Assembly: GCF_041361345.1 (NCBI RefSeq)
Contig: NZ_JBGKAD010000001.1
Location: 1,488,001 to 1,552,000, forward strand
Direction: 5' to 3'
Length of the DNA stretch: 64,000 nucleotides
DNA from: Halobaculum sp. MBLA0147
GTDB lineage: Archaea; Halobacteriota; Halobacteria; Halobacteriales; Haloferacaceae
Shown piece after piece: positions 9,762 through 18,867 of this stretch; the stretch's first letter is position 1; every line of letters starts with the position of its first letter. The position numbers and the translations under genes are program-made. The notes below the pieces were generated by a model. That model saw only the letters and a program-made list of their open reading frames with translations, did no database searches and was not told the DNA's origin.

Positions 9762-10916
9762 GTGCTCTACTACGTCTCTAGTTCAGAGATTACTGGGAAA
9801 ATGGCACACTCTATTCAACAGATGCGGATGTGTGCTGCGTTCGCCCGCCAGGGTCAACAGGTCTGCTTCGTTCATCCAGCCCACGGTCGAAGTGTCTGTT
9901 GGGACGACATCGCAGACTACTACGGACTCGAGACCAGGTTCGAGATCGAAGATGTTCCAACGGTCGAAGGATTCCTCAACTCGGTCCCTTATGCGGAGCT
10001 ACTCTCGACATCAGTCTCACTGGCCGGTACACTCTTTTCGAAGTTGCTGACTGGCGCGATGGAACCATCGGACATCGTGTACTGTCGTGACTACTACGGA
10101 GCGTTTGTGTTCAACGAACTGCTCCGCCTGATCCCGGAACACAAGCGTCCAATCCTCGCCTTCGAACACCACGACATTATCTCTGCGAGAATGAAGCGTA
10201 GATTTTACCCGTCCATTGATGCCGTCATTCCGATCACACACGCTCTGGAGTCGTACGGGATCGACACCTTCGGTATTTCACCAGAGAACACGTTCGTCGC
10301 ACCTGACGGCGTCGATATCGACCCGTACGAGGGGAAACCAAAGCGAGCGGCACGCGAAGAACTCAACCTGCCGATAGATCGAACAATCGTGATGTACACC
10401 GGTCACTTGTACCCTGGCAAGGGGGTCAATGTCCTCGTCCGAGCGGCATCAAGCGTCGACGGACTGGTCTATGTAGTCGGGGGGCACGAATCAGACATCG
10501 AACGCGTGCAATCGTCGTTCGACGTACCGGAGAACGTAGTATTCACGGGATTCGTTCAACCCGCTTCAATTCCCTCGTATCAACTTGCGGCAGATGTTCT
10601 GGTCGCCCCGTACACGAACGAGTCACGCGATTTCATATCGCCGTTGAAGCTGTTCGAGTACATGGCAGCCGGGCGCCCGATCGTCGCGACGAGCAGATCG
10701 GTACTTAAAGAAGTGTTGACCGACGGGGAGAATGCACTCCTCGCCGAACCCGGCGACTCACACGAGCTCGCCGTTCGAATCAACGATCTCGTCCGCTCCG
10801 AGGAGTTGCGCGAGGAAATCGCGTCGTCTGCACGTGACACGGCCACGGAGTACACCTGGGACGAACGTGCGAAGTCCATACTCGAGTTCCTCGGAGTAGG
10901 TTCATCACAGTCGTAG
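9762..10916 (+). CDS. Glycosyltransferase family 4 (GT-B fold)
   Basis: The protein has 384 residues from a GTG start. The acceptor domain begins LYYVSSSEITGKMAHSIQQ and includes a His-rich loop FEHHDII. The donor domain has TIVMYTGHLYPGKGVNVLV, VVGGHESDIERV, VVFTGFVQPASIP, and the late GT4 motif SPLKLFEYMAAGRPIVAT. That last motif places it with the group that uses SPLKLFEYMA instead of the classic EX7E. Codon use is more A/T-tolerant than in the 4145 glycosyltransferase and resembles the carbamoyltransferase, so the two may have arrived together. Confidence 0.88.
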   Translation: MLYYVSSSEITGKMAHSIQQMRMCAAFARQGQQVCFVHPAHGRSVCWDDIADYYGLETRFEIEDVPTVEGFLNSVPYAELLSTSVSLAGTLFSKLLTGAMEPSDIVYCRDYYGAFVFNELLRLIPEHKRPILAFEHHDIISARMKRRFYPSIDAVIPITHALESYGIDTFGISPENTFVAPDGVDIDPYEGKPKRAAREELNLPIDRTIVMYTGHLYPGKGVNVLVRAASSVDGLVYVVGGHESDIERVQSSFDVPENVVFTGFVQPASIPSYQLAADVLVAPYTNESRDFISPLKLFEYMAAGRPIVATSRSVLKEVLTDGENALLAEPGDSHELAVRINDLVRSEELREEIASSARDTATEYTWDERAKSILEFLGVGSSQS

Positions 10917-10960
10917 TCACTGTCGACAGAGGCGATCTGGCGTCGTGTCGTGTTACTTGT

Positions 10961-11440
10961 TCACTTGCTTCGATACTGTACCAGTGTGACGATGGCGGCA
11001 GTAGACAGGGTGACGGCGAGTACCCGAGGGTCGGCACTCACGTACAGACCTGGGGTTGACGGTCGAATCCACACGGGGAACAACCAGAATCCCGCTGCTT
11101 CGTCGGCGAACACTCTGAACCCGTCTACGACGAGCGAAGTGAGCCCGCCGAAAATAAGCAGTGGATACACCTACCGCCACACCTCTCGGTCGAACAGAAC
11201 GGTAATTCCGACGGCGATACAGATGACGCCCCCAAGAGAGCCGATCGACGCGTAGCTGAACGGAACTCCCAGCGACTCCCGAACGACGGAGTCGGCTACC
11301 ACGAGTCTGATTTTCACCAGATCTGGAATCGCAGCACCCCCCATCGCGATAGGAATCCAGCGACGTGGAACCTCTACACGCCATCACGCGGCGGCCAACA
11401 GGACGTACGGGACGAGCACGTGTGTCAGCAAATCAGCCAT
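10961..11440 (-). pseudogene. MADLLTHVL-type membrane hydrolase (YdjM/DUF457-like) with two in-frame stops
   Basis: Reading from ATG 11440 gives MADLLTHVLVPYVLLAAA, then TGA (11386-11384). The frame continues with VPRRWIPIAMGGAAIPDL, then TAG (11173-11171), then VYPLLIFGGLTSLVVDGF and VWIRPSTPGLYVSADPRV to a natural stop. The paralogue at 18868-19350 aligns codon for codon without gaps. It has Gly where the TGA stands (GGA to TGA) and Glu where the TAG stands (GAG to TAG). The reading frame is otherwise preserved, so inactivation looks recent or the product is dispensable. The family is annotated as metal-dependent hydrolase-like inner-membrane proteins. The start overlaps the upstream OB-like gene by 8 bases. 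Confidence 0.85.
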
Positions 11441-11906
11441 CTTTCGCCTCCAGGGTGAGCCCTGCCGTGTCGATCTGCCAGTATCTGAACACCGTGACCA
11501 GGACGAGGCCAGCACCGAGGATTGACACGCCGAACTTGTACAGCCGCGATTCCCTCGAGGACTCGACCACGACGACCCGGTCTGCGGCGAGCACCCTATC
11601 AGGACGTACGACACCGAGAACCTGAACGGTTCCCCCGGGGCGGACAGCTGCGTCGAACGATCGGACACGGACCGTGTACGTCTCGCCCCGGGCATCGACT
11701 TGGACGTGCACCACTCGGTCGCCCACTGAGGTGACCGTCCCGAACAGGAACGTCTCTTTACCGACGTGTGCGTCGTAGTTCTTTGCCAGTTCGTTGTCGG
11801 TGGGATACGGCCAGCGATCTTCGAACATAGCGTCGTAGTGGATCCCCATCGCGACGGAACAGGCGACGGCTAGTCCGAGAACGACGAGACGGCATCGAAC
11901 CTTCAC
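11433..11906 (-). CDS. Two-TM protein with an OB-fold-like middle domain
   Basis: The protein has 157 residues from GTG. An N-terminal membrane segment or signal anchor (VVLGLAVACSVAMGIH) is followed by WPYPTDNELAKNYDAHVG and a beta-rich domain. That domain reads LFGTVTSVGDRVVHVQVD, then VRPGGTVQVLGVVRPDRVL, as in OB-fold nucleic-acid or cofactor-binding modules. A second membrane segment (LYKFGVSILGAGLVLVTVF) is near the C-terminus. It is paralogous to 19343-19822 over its full length and overlaps the next gene by 8 bases in both copies. This implies translational coupling and joint function with the membrane hydrolase. No enzymatic motif is visible. Confidence 0.75.
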   Translation of the reverse strand: MKVRCRLVVLGLAVACSVAMGIHYDAMFEDRWPYPTDNELAKNYDAHVGKETFLFGTVTSVGDRVVHVQVDARGETYTVRVRSFDAAVRPGGTVQVLGVVRPDRVLAADRVVVVESSRESRLYKFGVSILGAGLVLVTVFRYWQIDTAGLTLEAKDG

Positions 11907-12397
11907 ATCTCAGACTGCGAGAGATGTTAGTTTCAATTCCGCGCTCGCACGTACCACGGCAGGAGTAACACCGTTGCCTCAACTGGCGTAGACTACATCG
12001 GCATTGTCCTTCACAGTCGACCGAACGAGTCGAATACGACCGCCGATTGGTCACCAACGAGATCAGAGGGCCAGGTTGTAGAGACGTCGGTGAGCGTCCG
12101 AAGAGTTGTGTCACCGCCGTCGTGTAACTAAACGGGTTCCTCATCAAGTACCACACCACCGACGTGTGGAACGCTCAGAACCGGGTCACCGGCACTCCGA
12201 TCGGTGTCGTTCGCCGTGAGCAACGGTGGTACGTCTGTGTGAATCGTCGCCGATCCAAGCGTTCGACGACTGCGCCCTGGAGGAGCCACCGTTTCCACGA
12301 CTCTGAGTCCGGGTGAGGTCTCAGCCTCGCCTCAGTTGGGTGATCGTCTGGAGCCAGGTGATTGATAATGCTCCCTCTCCTACGCATCTGTAGATCG
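11907..12397. other. Intergenic stretch without a convincing gene
   Basis: About 490 bases between the OB-like gene and a hypothetical gene. Frames here are short and have no recognisable motifs. One plus-strand segment near 12130-12290 reads VWNAQNRVTGTPIGVVRRE, then RWYVCV. It faintly resembles transposase-type segments but is interrupted, so I do not call it. Confidence 0.35.
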
Positions 12398-12883
12398 ATG
12401 ACGCACGACCGTGGCGACATCGAATCGGAGTCAAACGAGCGATCTGTGTCACGACTGGCCGTGATCCTCGGAGGAACGGCTCCAGAGTCTGTCTTGTCGT
12501 CGTCACGATTTGTCACGGTGATACGGACACTGCCACGCTTGGTTCGTGGGTCGTTGCTCTACCGCTGGTTGAATGTAAATCTAGATTCGGCGGTAATCGT
12601 GATAGACCTCAGGGAGACGTACATCGTCGGACCGTTGCTTCGTGTGATAGACGAACTCAACGAGCGTATTCGTCCACACTGGGAGCGTTCACGTCTCCAA
12701 AGTATCGTCTACAGCGCCGGTTCCCAGATCAAGAGGTTTGGAGAGACGCGTGTCGGGGAACTGGTACTTGGCGTACTGGAGCCACCAGAGCCGATCGACG
12801 ACGAGGCAATAGTGAACGCTACGAACGGACATGATCGAAACTCCAAAGAAAACGAACAGATCGGAGCCAGTGATTCTGAGTGA
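12398..12883 (+). CDS. Hypothetical protein next to the glycosylation block
   Basis: The protein has 161 residues from ATG 12398 (an in-frame ATG at 12362 would add 12). I do not recognise a family. The central part is orderly, with SRLAVILGGTAPESVLSSSR, LYRWLNVNLDSAVIVIDLRE and GPLLRVIDELNERIRPHW. It looks like an alpha/beta domain with hydrophobic strands and amphipathic helices. The tail is polar and acidic (NGHDRNSKENEQ). It is convergent with the DUF4330 gene. Third-position bases are mixed, so it may be part of the transferred glycan island. Confidence 0.5.
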   Translation: MTHDRGDIESESNERSVSRLAVILGGTAPESVLSSSRFVTVIRTLPRLVRGSLLYRWLNVNLDSAVIVIDLRETYIVGPLLRVIDELNERIRPHWERSRLQSIVYSAGSQIKRFGETRVGELVLGVLEPPEPIDDEAIVNATNGHDRNSKENEQIGASDSE

Positions 12884-13038
12884 CGGCGACCGGGGACGTG
12901 TGATCTCCATCGACACGGATGGTTTATTTGTAGAAAGTATAAAGGAAGAATATTGTAGTAGTGTGATCCTTCCGGAACGACTGCTTCGACGGTCGGTACC
13001 ACACTCTGAGAAAAGAGACAAGAGGCTGACAAACGGGG

Positions 13039-14745
13039 TCACCCGCCGATCGACACGACCGTCGCCTCAATCGTGATTGTCCCGAGGTCCAGGGTAATCA
13101 ACTCTCCCTGTCGGACCGGTTCTCCTTTGAATCGGACGCCGTCGACGGTCTCCTGTACTTCGAGGCTGACGTTCATCCGCACGTCCCGCAGTGTCGGGTG
13201 ATCGAAGACGCCAAGTTCACCGTCATCTCCACGGATCAAGATCGTTGATGGGGTTCGCTGGACATCGGTGAGCCGGGCCAACACTTCCCCACCAGTGCGT
13301 TCTACCATCCCCGACTGTATCGACTGTGCGATGTCCGCACGAACCTCGTTGAGTCTGAGAGTGGCCGTCCGTGTCGCCGGAGTCCCCCGTCGGTTCGTCG
13401 TCCCGACACGCTCTATTTTGCCGGTGAATTCGTAAGCGTCTGTTCGAATCGCCAATTCATTTCCTTCTTTTACAAATTTGTTTCTAAACCTCGGTGCTTC
13501 ACCGTACGAGACAGTCCGTAGTGAGAGACCGACTGCGATCCGCTTGCGGTCTGGGTTACTCGTTCCATACGCGCTGACGTTCGTGACGGTAGCCGTCACG
13601 TCATTACCGACACGAACACTATCTCCGACGGAGAGTCGATCGGCCGTCTCCGGGTCGACTGTATCCGTGACGAGGACTTTCGTTCGGCCTGCAGCAAGTC
13701 CCCCGCCGATGTCGTCAATGGTCCCCGTGATCGTGTATTCGCCAGTGTCGAGCGTTAGTTGCTGGCCTCGTTGAATCGGTGTCGACCCGAATCGGAGCGT
13801 ACCTGCTCGACGGACAGCAGTGAGGTTGACCGATAGGAAAACGACCCGCCGGTCGGGCTCATCAGTCAGATAGACACGGTGGGTGTCAACCGTCGCGATG
13901 GTCTCATCGGCGACGGTGACCGTGTCACCGGGAGCGATCTGTCTGGCTCGTTTAGCTGGGAGAGTCGTACGGAGAACAACCGACTCAGTGCCGACGCGCG
14001 GGTTCTGGTTGATCGCCTCGATGCGGCCATCGAGTGTGAAGTCGGGGGCCGCCAGACGGAACGTCTGACCAGGGCGGATCTGTCGACCGCCGAATCGATC
14101 CACGCCGTTTCGCGCGAGTGTCGAGAGATTCAGTGTCGCATAGACGAGTCGGTTTGTCGGAGTCGTCGTCGGTTGGATGGTGACGTTCTCCACGACCGCT
14201 ACACGTCGGCCCGCGACGACAATTCGGTCGCCTTGATCAATTTCCGTCGCCTTTTTCACCGAGAGGACATCTCGAACGAGGACCGTAGTTGAACTCGTCG
14301 TGAGTTGCCGACCGCCGCCGAGAGCACGGATCTCACCGCTCACTTCGTACTCACCGGTGATCACGTCGAGAGTCCGGCCGAGGCGTGGGGGGACACCGTC
14401 GTATCTGATCGTGTCACCCGCGCGTTCGCCCGTAAGCGAGACTCGCGTGACTACTCGTGTACCACGGCTCGTCGGAGTCGTGTACACGTCCGTGATCCGT
14501 AGCTCGGCCGTGCCCGTGGGGCTGTACACGTCTCCGTCTTCAATCGCCTCAACGACGAACTGCGGTTGAACACCCAAGTCGAGCGTGGCGTTCACGGCCC
14601 CGAGTGTCGGATCGGATTCGTCACCGGATCCAACCAGTGCCGCGCCGGCGGCCGCAGCGACGAGAACAGCCAGCACTACCAACGCGTCAACCACGTTCAC
14701 GCGGCCGAACAAGTTGCCATCTTCGTCTATGAGTTCCACAGGCAC
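13039..14745 (-). CDS. DUF4330 protein with five tandem repeats, membrane anchored
   Basis: The protein has 568 residues from GTG. Residues 1-15 (PVELIDEDGNLFGRVNVVD) are the DUF4330 signature, and residues 18-39 form a membrane anchor. The rest is a run of five related beta-rich units at about 52-143, 153-245, 256-347, 356-447 and 463-567. Each ends in an RF-x-G...G-x-LTLDTGEYTITGTI-like strand pair: VSGEIRALGG, LDGRIEAINQ, ITGTIDDIGG, FTGKIERVGT, IEATVVSIGG. The bulk is predicted to face outside. DUF4330 proteins occur near polysaccharide or glycosylation genes. This one is divergent from the oligosaccharyltransferase gene, with 146 bases between, which suggests joint regulation. No catalytic residues are evident; a scaffold role is inference. 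Confidence 0.8.
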   Translation of the reverse strand: MPVELIDEDGNLFGRVNVVDALVVLAVLVAAAAGAALVGSGDESDPTLGAVNATLDLGVQPQFVVEAIEDGDVYSPTGTAELRITDVYTTPTSRGTRVVTRVSLTGERAGDTIRYDGVPPRLGRTLDVITGEYEVSGEIRALGGGRQLTTSSTTVLVRDVLSVKKATEIDQGDRIVVAGRRVAVVENVTIQPTTTPTNRLVYATLNLSTLARNGVDRFGGRQIRPGQTFRLAAPDFTLDGRIEAINQNPRVGTESVVLRTTLPAKRARQIAPGDTVTVADETIATVDTHRVYLTDEPDRRVVFLSVNLTAVRRAGTLRFGSTPIQRGQQLTLDTGEYTITGTIDDIGGGLAAGRTKVLVTDTVDPETADRLSVGDSVRVGNDVTATVTNVSAYGTSNPDRKRIAVGLSLRTVSYGEAPRFRNKFVKEGNELAIRTDAYEFTGKIERVGTTNRRGTPATRTATLRLNEVRADIAQSIQSGMVERTGGEVLARLTDVQRTPSTILIRGDDGELGVFDHPTLRDVRMNVSLEVQETVDGVRFKGEPVRQGELITLDLGTITIEATVVSIGG

Positions 14746-14891
14746 TCCCTCATTCCTCGGACGCGGCGATGGCTTTAAAAATATTGTGAAACGGTGGTCA
14801 GCGACTGCAGGCCCCTACTTCGGATATATTTTACATTTTTTGTAATTACCTTGTCCGATGTTCGGTCCAGTGTCTCAGTCATCCGACGACA

Positions 14892-17249
14892 GTGTCGACT
14901 ATCGTCGTTCCCGAAGCATTTAATCCCTATCTCACAACACTCAGTACTGTGGACGGCCGTGATGTAGCGGATCTGCTCGACGAGCGTCCCGACTTGGAGC
15001 CTGCTCTACGTGCAGTACTCGATACAGACCCCCCGTGGACGTTCGATGACATCGAAGTGGATTCGGGCGCATTCGGAGAGCTCGTGTCTCGTGGAGTCGT
15101 CGAAGAACACGAACACGGTTACCGTGTCGCCGACCCCGACGCCGTCCGATCGGCACTCGTCCGCCCAGACAAAAGTCAGGATGCGTCCGGCGACACTGAG
15201 AGCCGTTGGCTGACCCGTCGATCCTACTCGCTGGATCGAGAGAGCACCATCGCAGTCGCCGGTGCCCTCCTGTTCGTTGCACTTCTTCGGCTGATCTCAT
15301 ACCCCAAAATATTTCATGGGGAAGAAATCACACTATCAGGAAACGATCCCTATTACTACAGATTCTGGGTAGAGAGGATAATCGCTTCCGATCAGTTCAC
15401 CGCTACGGCACTGCCCGATCAAGTCACGAACGCGGAGCCGCTCTTCGTCGCGGTTCTCAGTTTCGCAGCGGACACTGCTGGAGGGACCGAGACGGCGACA
15501 GGTATCGTGCTCGCGTGTTATCCAGTCGTCGTGGCCGTCGTCACCGGACTGTTGACGTACACCCTCGTGACGACGGTAACGAATGATAAACGAGTAGCAC
15601 TCGCAGCCCTCTTGTTGTTCGCGCTCACTCCGGGGCACGCCTTCCGGACGAGCCTCGGCTTCGCAGACCACCACGCGTTCGACTACGTATGGCTGGTGAC
15701 CACAGTGCTAGCTGCCACTGTCCTCGTCGCCGAGACGACTCGCCACGACGCATCCGATCCGATACGAGCGGTACTCGGCAGCATAGGGATGGCTGTGGGG
15801 ATTGCTGGACAAATACTCGCGTGGGAAGCAGGGCCGCTACTTGTGGTTCCACTCGGGGCGTACGTGGCCATCGACGGACTACTCGGCGTGGACACTGGAC
15901 GCTCACCACTGAACACGCATCTCCCCCTCCTCGCTGGGATTGCAATGGGTGCCGTTCTCACCTGGACCGTCCACACGTCGTTCGGGTGGCATACGACACT
16001 GGTCGCCGCCGTACCGGCGTTGTTGGTGGTGGGAACAGTCGGTGTCTCCGTCGTCGCCGAGCTGTGTCACCGGCTTGGTCTTCACGTCGGAGTTCCGATC
16101 CTCGTGGAGCTTCTCGGTACAGGTGGTGCGGTGGGTCTCCTCGCCAGACGCTACCCCGACCGTTTGAATCGACTGGTAGTGGACGCCGAGACTCGACTGC
16201 TCCAAACGAACTCCCCCGCAGAGGCGGGGGGACTGTTCGGTGAGTCACTCGGATGGCTCCTCCTGTTTGGATTCGTGTTCGTTCTGGCCGTTCCATACCT
16301 CGTGACCAGCACATACCGTATGTTGGACCGTCCGGTCTGGGCGCCGCTAGTCGTGTACACGTGGTCGTTCGTTCTCCTCGCAGCGGTACAAATTCGATTC
16401 ATCGGAGAGATGGCACCTTTCATCGCCGTCTTCGCAGGTGTCGGGTTCGTGTCACTCGCGGCGTGGGTAGACATCATTGAGTCACCACCGGTGCTGACTG
16501 GAAGCGCACCAGAGGCCGTCCGCTCCCTCACCGTGCCGGATCAAGCCACACTCAAGTCACTCACACTGCTGTTGCTCCTCGTAGGAAGTCTAAGCTTCGT
16601 CCAAATCCCGGTCAAGACGAGCCAACTGACGTACACGGACGCACAGTACGAGGCTGCGTCGTGGATGGCGGGTGACGCTGAGGACCGAACCCTCGATTAC
16701 CCTGACAGCTACGTCCTCAGTCGGTGGGGAGACAATCGGTTTTACAACTACCACGTGAACGGGGAGTCAGCCTCCTTCAGGTTTGCACGAGCTACCTATG
16801 GCGATTTCGTGTTCGGGACGAACGGCGAACGATGGTACCAACGTCTCAAAGACCGGGCAGGGTACGTCGTCTTGACAGACGCCACCGTCGGAAACGACTC
16901 GACGCTTGGAACACGACTGTACAGGTCTGATGGGAGTATGACCGACAGTGCACCGGGATTACAACACTATCGGTTGGTACAAATCACTGGAGACGGGCGT
17001 TACAAGGTCTTTTCGCTCGTGCAAGGTGCACGACTTCACGGGACGGGACCAGCCAACGAGACGGTCACTGTCAAGACTGAGGTGACTGTCGGTTCGTATA
17101 CTACGACGTACACACAACAGACGAGAGTCAAGCCGTCTGGTGAGTTCAGTATCATCGTACCATATCCAGGAACGTACCGGGTACGGGGGACTGACGTACT
17201 TGTCTCCGAACGTGCCGTTCAGAGTGGAGCCCGTGTGACTGTCGAGTAG
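14892..17249 (+). CDS. STT3/AglB-like oligosaccharyltransferase with an N-terminal winged-helix-like domain
   Basis: The protein has 785 residues from GTG. Residues 1-92 are soluble and look like a winged helix (VADLLDERPDLEPALRAVL, then GELVSRGVVEEHEHGYRV). The GT-C membrane domain begins at about 119. The first external-loop acid motif is GNDPYYYRFW (150-159) and the second is GFADHHAFDYVW with Asp-His-His at 259-261. Both match archaeal short oligosaccharyltransferases. The peptide-binding WWDYG motif, expected near 612, reads SRWGDNRFYNY and is degenerate. The C-terminal 150 residues are beta-rich. Such enzymes move a dolichol-linked glycan to Asn of exported proteins. The altered motif raises doubt about standard sequon recognition. 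A phosphoglycosyl transferase gene follows. Confidence 0.82.
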   Translation: MSTIVVPEAFNPYLTTLSTVDGRDVADLLDERPDLEPALRAVLDTDPPWTFDDIEVDSGAFGELVSRGVVEEHEHGYRVADPDAVRSALVRPDKSQDASGDTESRWLTRRSYSLDRESTIAVAGALLFVALLRLISYPKIFHGEEITLSGNDPYYYRFWVERIIASDQFTATALPDQVTNAEPLFVAVLSFAADTAGGTETATGIVLACYPVVVAVVTGLLTYTLVTTVTNDKRVALAALLLFALTPGHAFRTSLGFADHHAFDYVWLVTTVLAATVLVAETTRHDASDPIRAVLGSIGMAVGIAGQILAWEAGPLLVVPLGAYVAIDGLLGVDTGRSPLNTHLPLLAGIAMGAVLTWTVHTSFGWHTTLVAAVPALLVVGTVGVSVVAELCHRLGLHVGVPILVELLGTGGAVGLLARRYPDRLNRLVVDAETRLLQTNSPAEAGGLFGESLGWLLLFGFVFVLAVPYLVTSTYRMLDRPVWAPLVVYTWSFVLLAAVQIRFIGEMAPFIAVFAGVGFVSLAAWVDIIESPPVLTGSAPEAVRSLTVPDQATLKSLTLLLLLVGSLSFVQIPVKTSQLTYTDAQYEAASWMAGDAEDRTLDYPDSYVLSRWGDNRFYNYHVNGESASFRFARATYGDFVFGTNGERWYQRLKDRAGYVVLTDATVGNDSTLGTRLYRSDGSMTDSAPGLQHYRLVQITGDGRYKVFSLVQGARLHGTGPANETVTVKTEVTVGSYTTTYTQQTRVKPSGEFSIIVPYPGTYRVRGTDVLVSERAVQSGARVTVE

Positions 17250-17365
17250 TGACCAAGATTCACGTTCAAAAAGGGGTATGACCGACCGAACCGTCTCACG
17301 ATACCGTCCTGCAACAGGATCACACTACGAAGTGGTTAAGTACCGAACGGACCCGATGTACACCG

Positions 17366-18787
17366 ATGAGTAGCCAGCGGTGGTACCGGCTCGTGACCCT
17401 GTTGGGAACGCTCGTCGTGACGGCGGTCATTGTCGTCACGGCCCGGTCCACCCCGGTGCAACAGCTCGCCACGAACATACCGGTGCTGTCGACGCTTCCG
17501 GTGAGACCACATAGTCAGTCCGAACTGTTCGTAGAAACTGCCATCGCGGTCGCAGTCGTTGGCGTCGTCTTCACACCGCTGTACAAGCCACAGCCACGGC
17601 GGATTCTCGACACTGCGAGTCTCGCGGCCTACCGGACGGTGTTCGCGATTACCATTCTCGCGACCGTCGGATACTTCGACTACACCTATCGACTGCCCCG
17701 ACTCACGCTCATCGTGGCAGCACTGATGCTACTCGTCACGCTCCCGACGTTGCTCATGCTCGTCAGACGCCGGCCTCGCGAGACGACGCGTGCGGTGGTG
17801 ATTGGGGACGACCCAAACCTGATCCAGACCGTCATCGGCGTAGCAGACTTCACAGTAGTCGGGTACGTCGCGCCGCCGACTGTCAGACAGAAGTTATCGA
17901 CGAGGTGGGATCGAGAGCAACTTGACGCGATCACGGACGGAGGCACCATCGGGGGAAAGGGATGTATCGGGGGAATTGCACAATTCCCCGAGGTGCTGAC
18001 CGAGTATGATATCGATACCGCAGTACTTGCATTCAAACAGTCGGATAGAAAGGAGTTCTTCGGGACAATCGAGGTGTGCCACCAACACGGTATCGACGCG
18101 ATGGTTCACGAGGCACACGCAGACACACTGTTGACAGACGAGATGGAGCGTGGACCGCTAGTCAGTGTCGTGGTGGAGCCGTGGGATTGGCAAGATCGGC
18201 TGGTTAAACGTGGGTTCGATATTGCGTTTTCCACAGTCGCGCTGACCGTACTGTCACCCCTACTGGTTGTGATTGCTCTCGCGATCAAACTTGAGGACGG
18301 CGGAACCATCCTGTACAGACAGGAGCGTACAGCCAACTTTGGGGATGTGTTTACTATTTATAAATTCCGGAGTATGATCGAGAACGCGGAGGCAGAGACG
18401 GGTGCAAAACTGAGTGAAGGAGACACTGGGAGTTGTGATCCACGGGTCACTCGTGTCGGCCGCGTTCTCCGTCGAACTCACCTCGACGAAGCACCACAGT
18501 TATGGTCTATTTTGATTGGAAATATGAGTGTCGTTGGGCCCCGTCCTGAGCGGCCGGCACTCGACGCCGACATTCAGGATGGTGTCAAGGACTGGCACAA
18601 GCGGTGGTTCGTCAAGCCAGGACTAACCGGGTTGGCACAGATCAACGACGCAACCGGTCACGAACCCGCCGATAAGCTCCGATACGACGTAAAGTACGTC
18701 AAGACACAGTCGTTCGAGACGGACATCAAAATCGTTCTGCGACAGGTGTTTCAGGTATTGGTCGATCTCTGGGAGATACTGCGGTGA
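17366..18787 (+). CDS. Bacterial-type sugar transferase (phosphoglycosyl transferase, WcaJ/PglC-like)
   Basis: The protein has 473 residues. The N-terminal half has several membrane segments and a Rossmann-like CoA-binding segment (TRAVVIGDDPNLIQTVIGVA). The C-terminal catalytic domain starts KRGFDIAFSTVALTVLSPLL, a reentrant helix. It continues with YKFRSM at about 332-337, the Asp-Glu pair in RTHLDEAPQLW, SVVGPRPERP and KPGLTGLAQI. These are the conserved residues of monotopic phosphoglycosyl transferases that load a sugar-1-phosphate on a polyprenyl phosphate. It probably starts a lipid-linked glycan that glycosyltransferases nearby extend. It lies 116 bases after the oligosaccharyltransferase gene on the same strand. 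Confidence 0.9.
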   Translation: MSSQRWYRLVTLLGTLVVTAVIVVTARSTPVQQLATNIPVLSTLPVRPHSQSELFVETAIAVAVVGVVFTPLYKPQPRRILDTASLAAYRTVFAITILATVGYFDYTYRLPRLTLIVAALMLLVTLPTLLMLVRRRPRETTRAVVIGDDPNLIQTVIGVADFTVVGYVAPPTVRQKLSTRWDREQLDAITDGGTIGGKGCIGGIAQFPEVLTEYDIDTAVLAFKQSDRKEFFGTIEVCHQHGIDAMVHEAHADTLLTDEMERGPLVSVVVEPWDWQDRLVKRGFDIAFSTVALTVLSPLLVVIALAIKLEDGGTILYRQERTANFGDVFTIYKFRSMIENAEAETGAKLSEGDTGSCDPRVTRVGRVLRRTHLDEAPQLWSILIGNMSVVGPRPERPALDADIQDGVKDWHKRWFVKPGLTGLAQINDATGHEPADKLRYDVKYVKTQSFETDIKIVLRQVFQVLVDLWEILR

Positions 18788-18867
18788 GACGAGCGGTACG
18801 ATTGTGTGATCGAAACCGCTACACAGATGATCCACAGGTTGGTTAGAAGAGCGAAATAAAACGTCGA

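Noticed and set aside
12130-12300. Transposase remnant
   Set aside because: A short segment (RWYVCV and flanks) is suggestive but lacks catalytic residues, terminal repeats and length.
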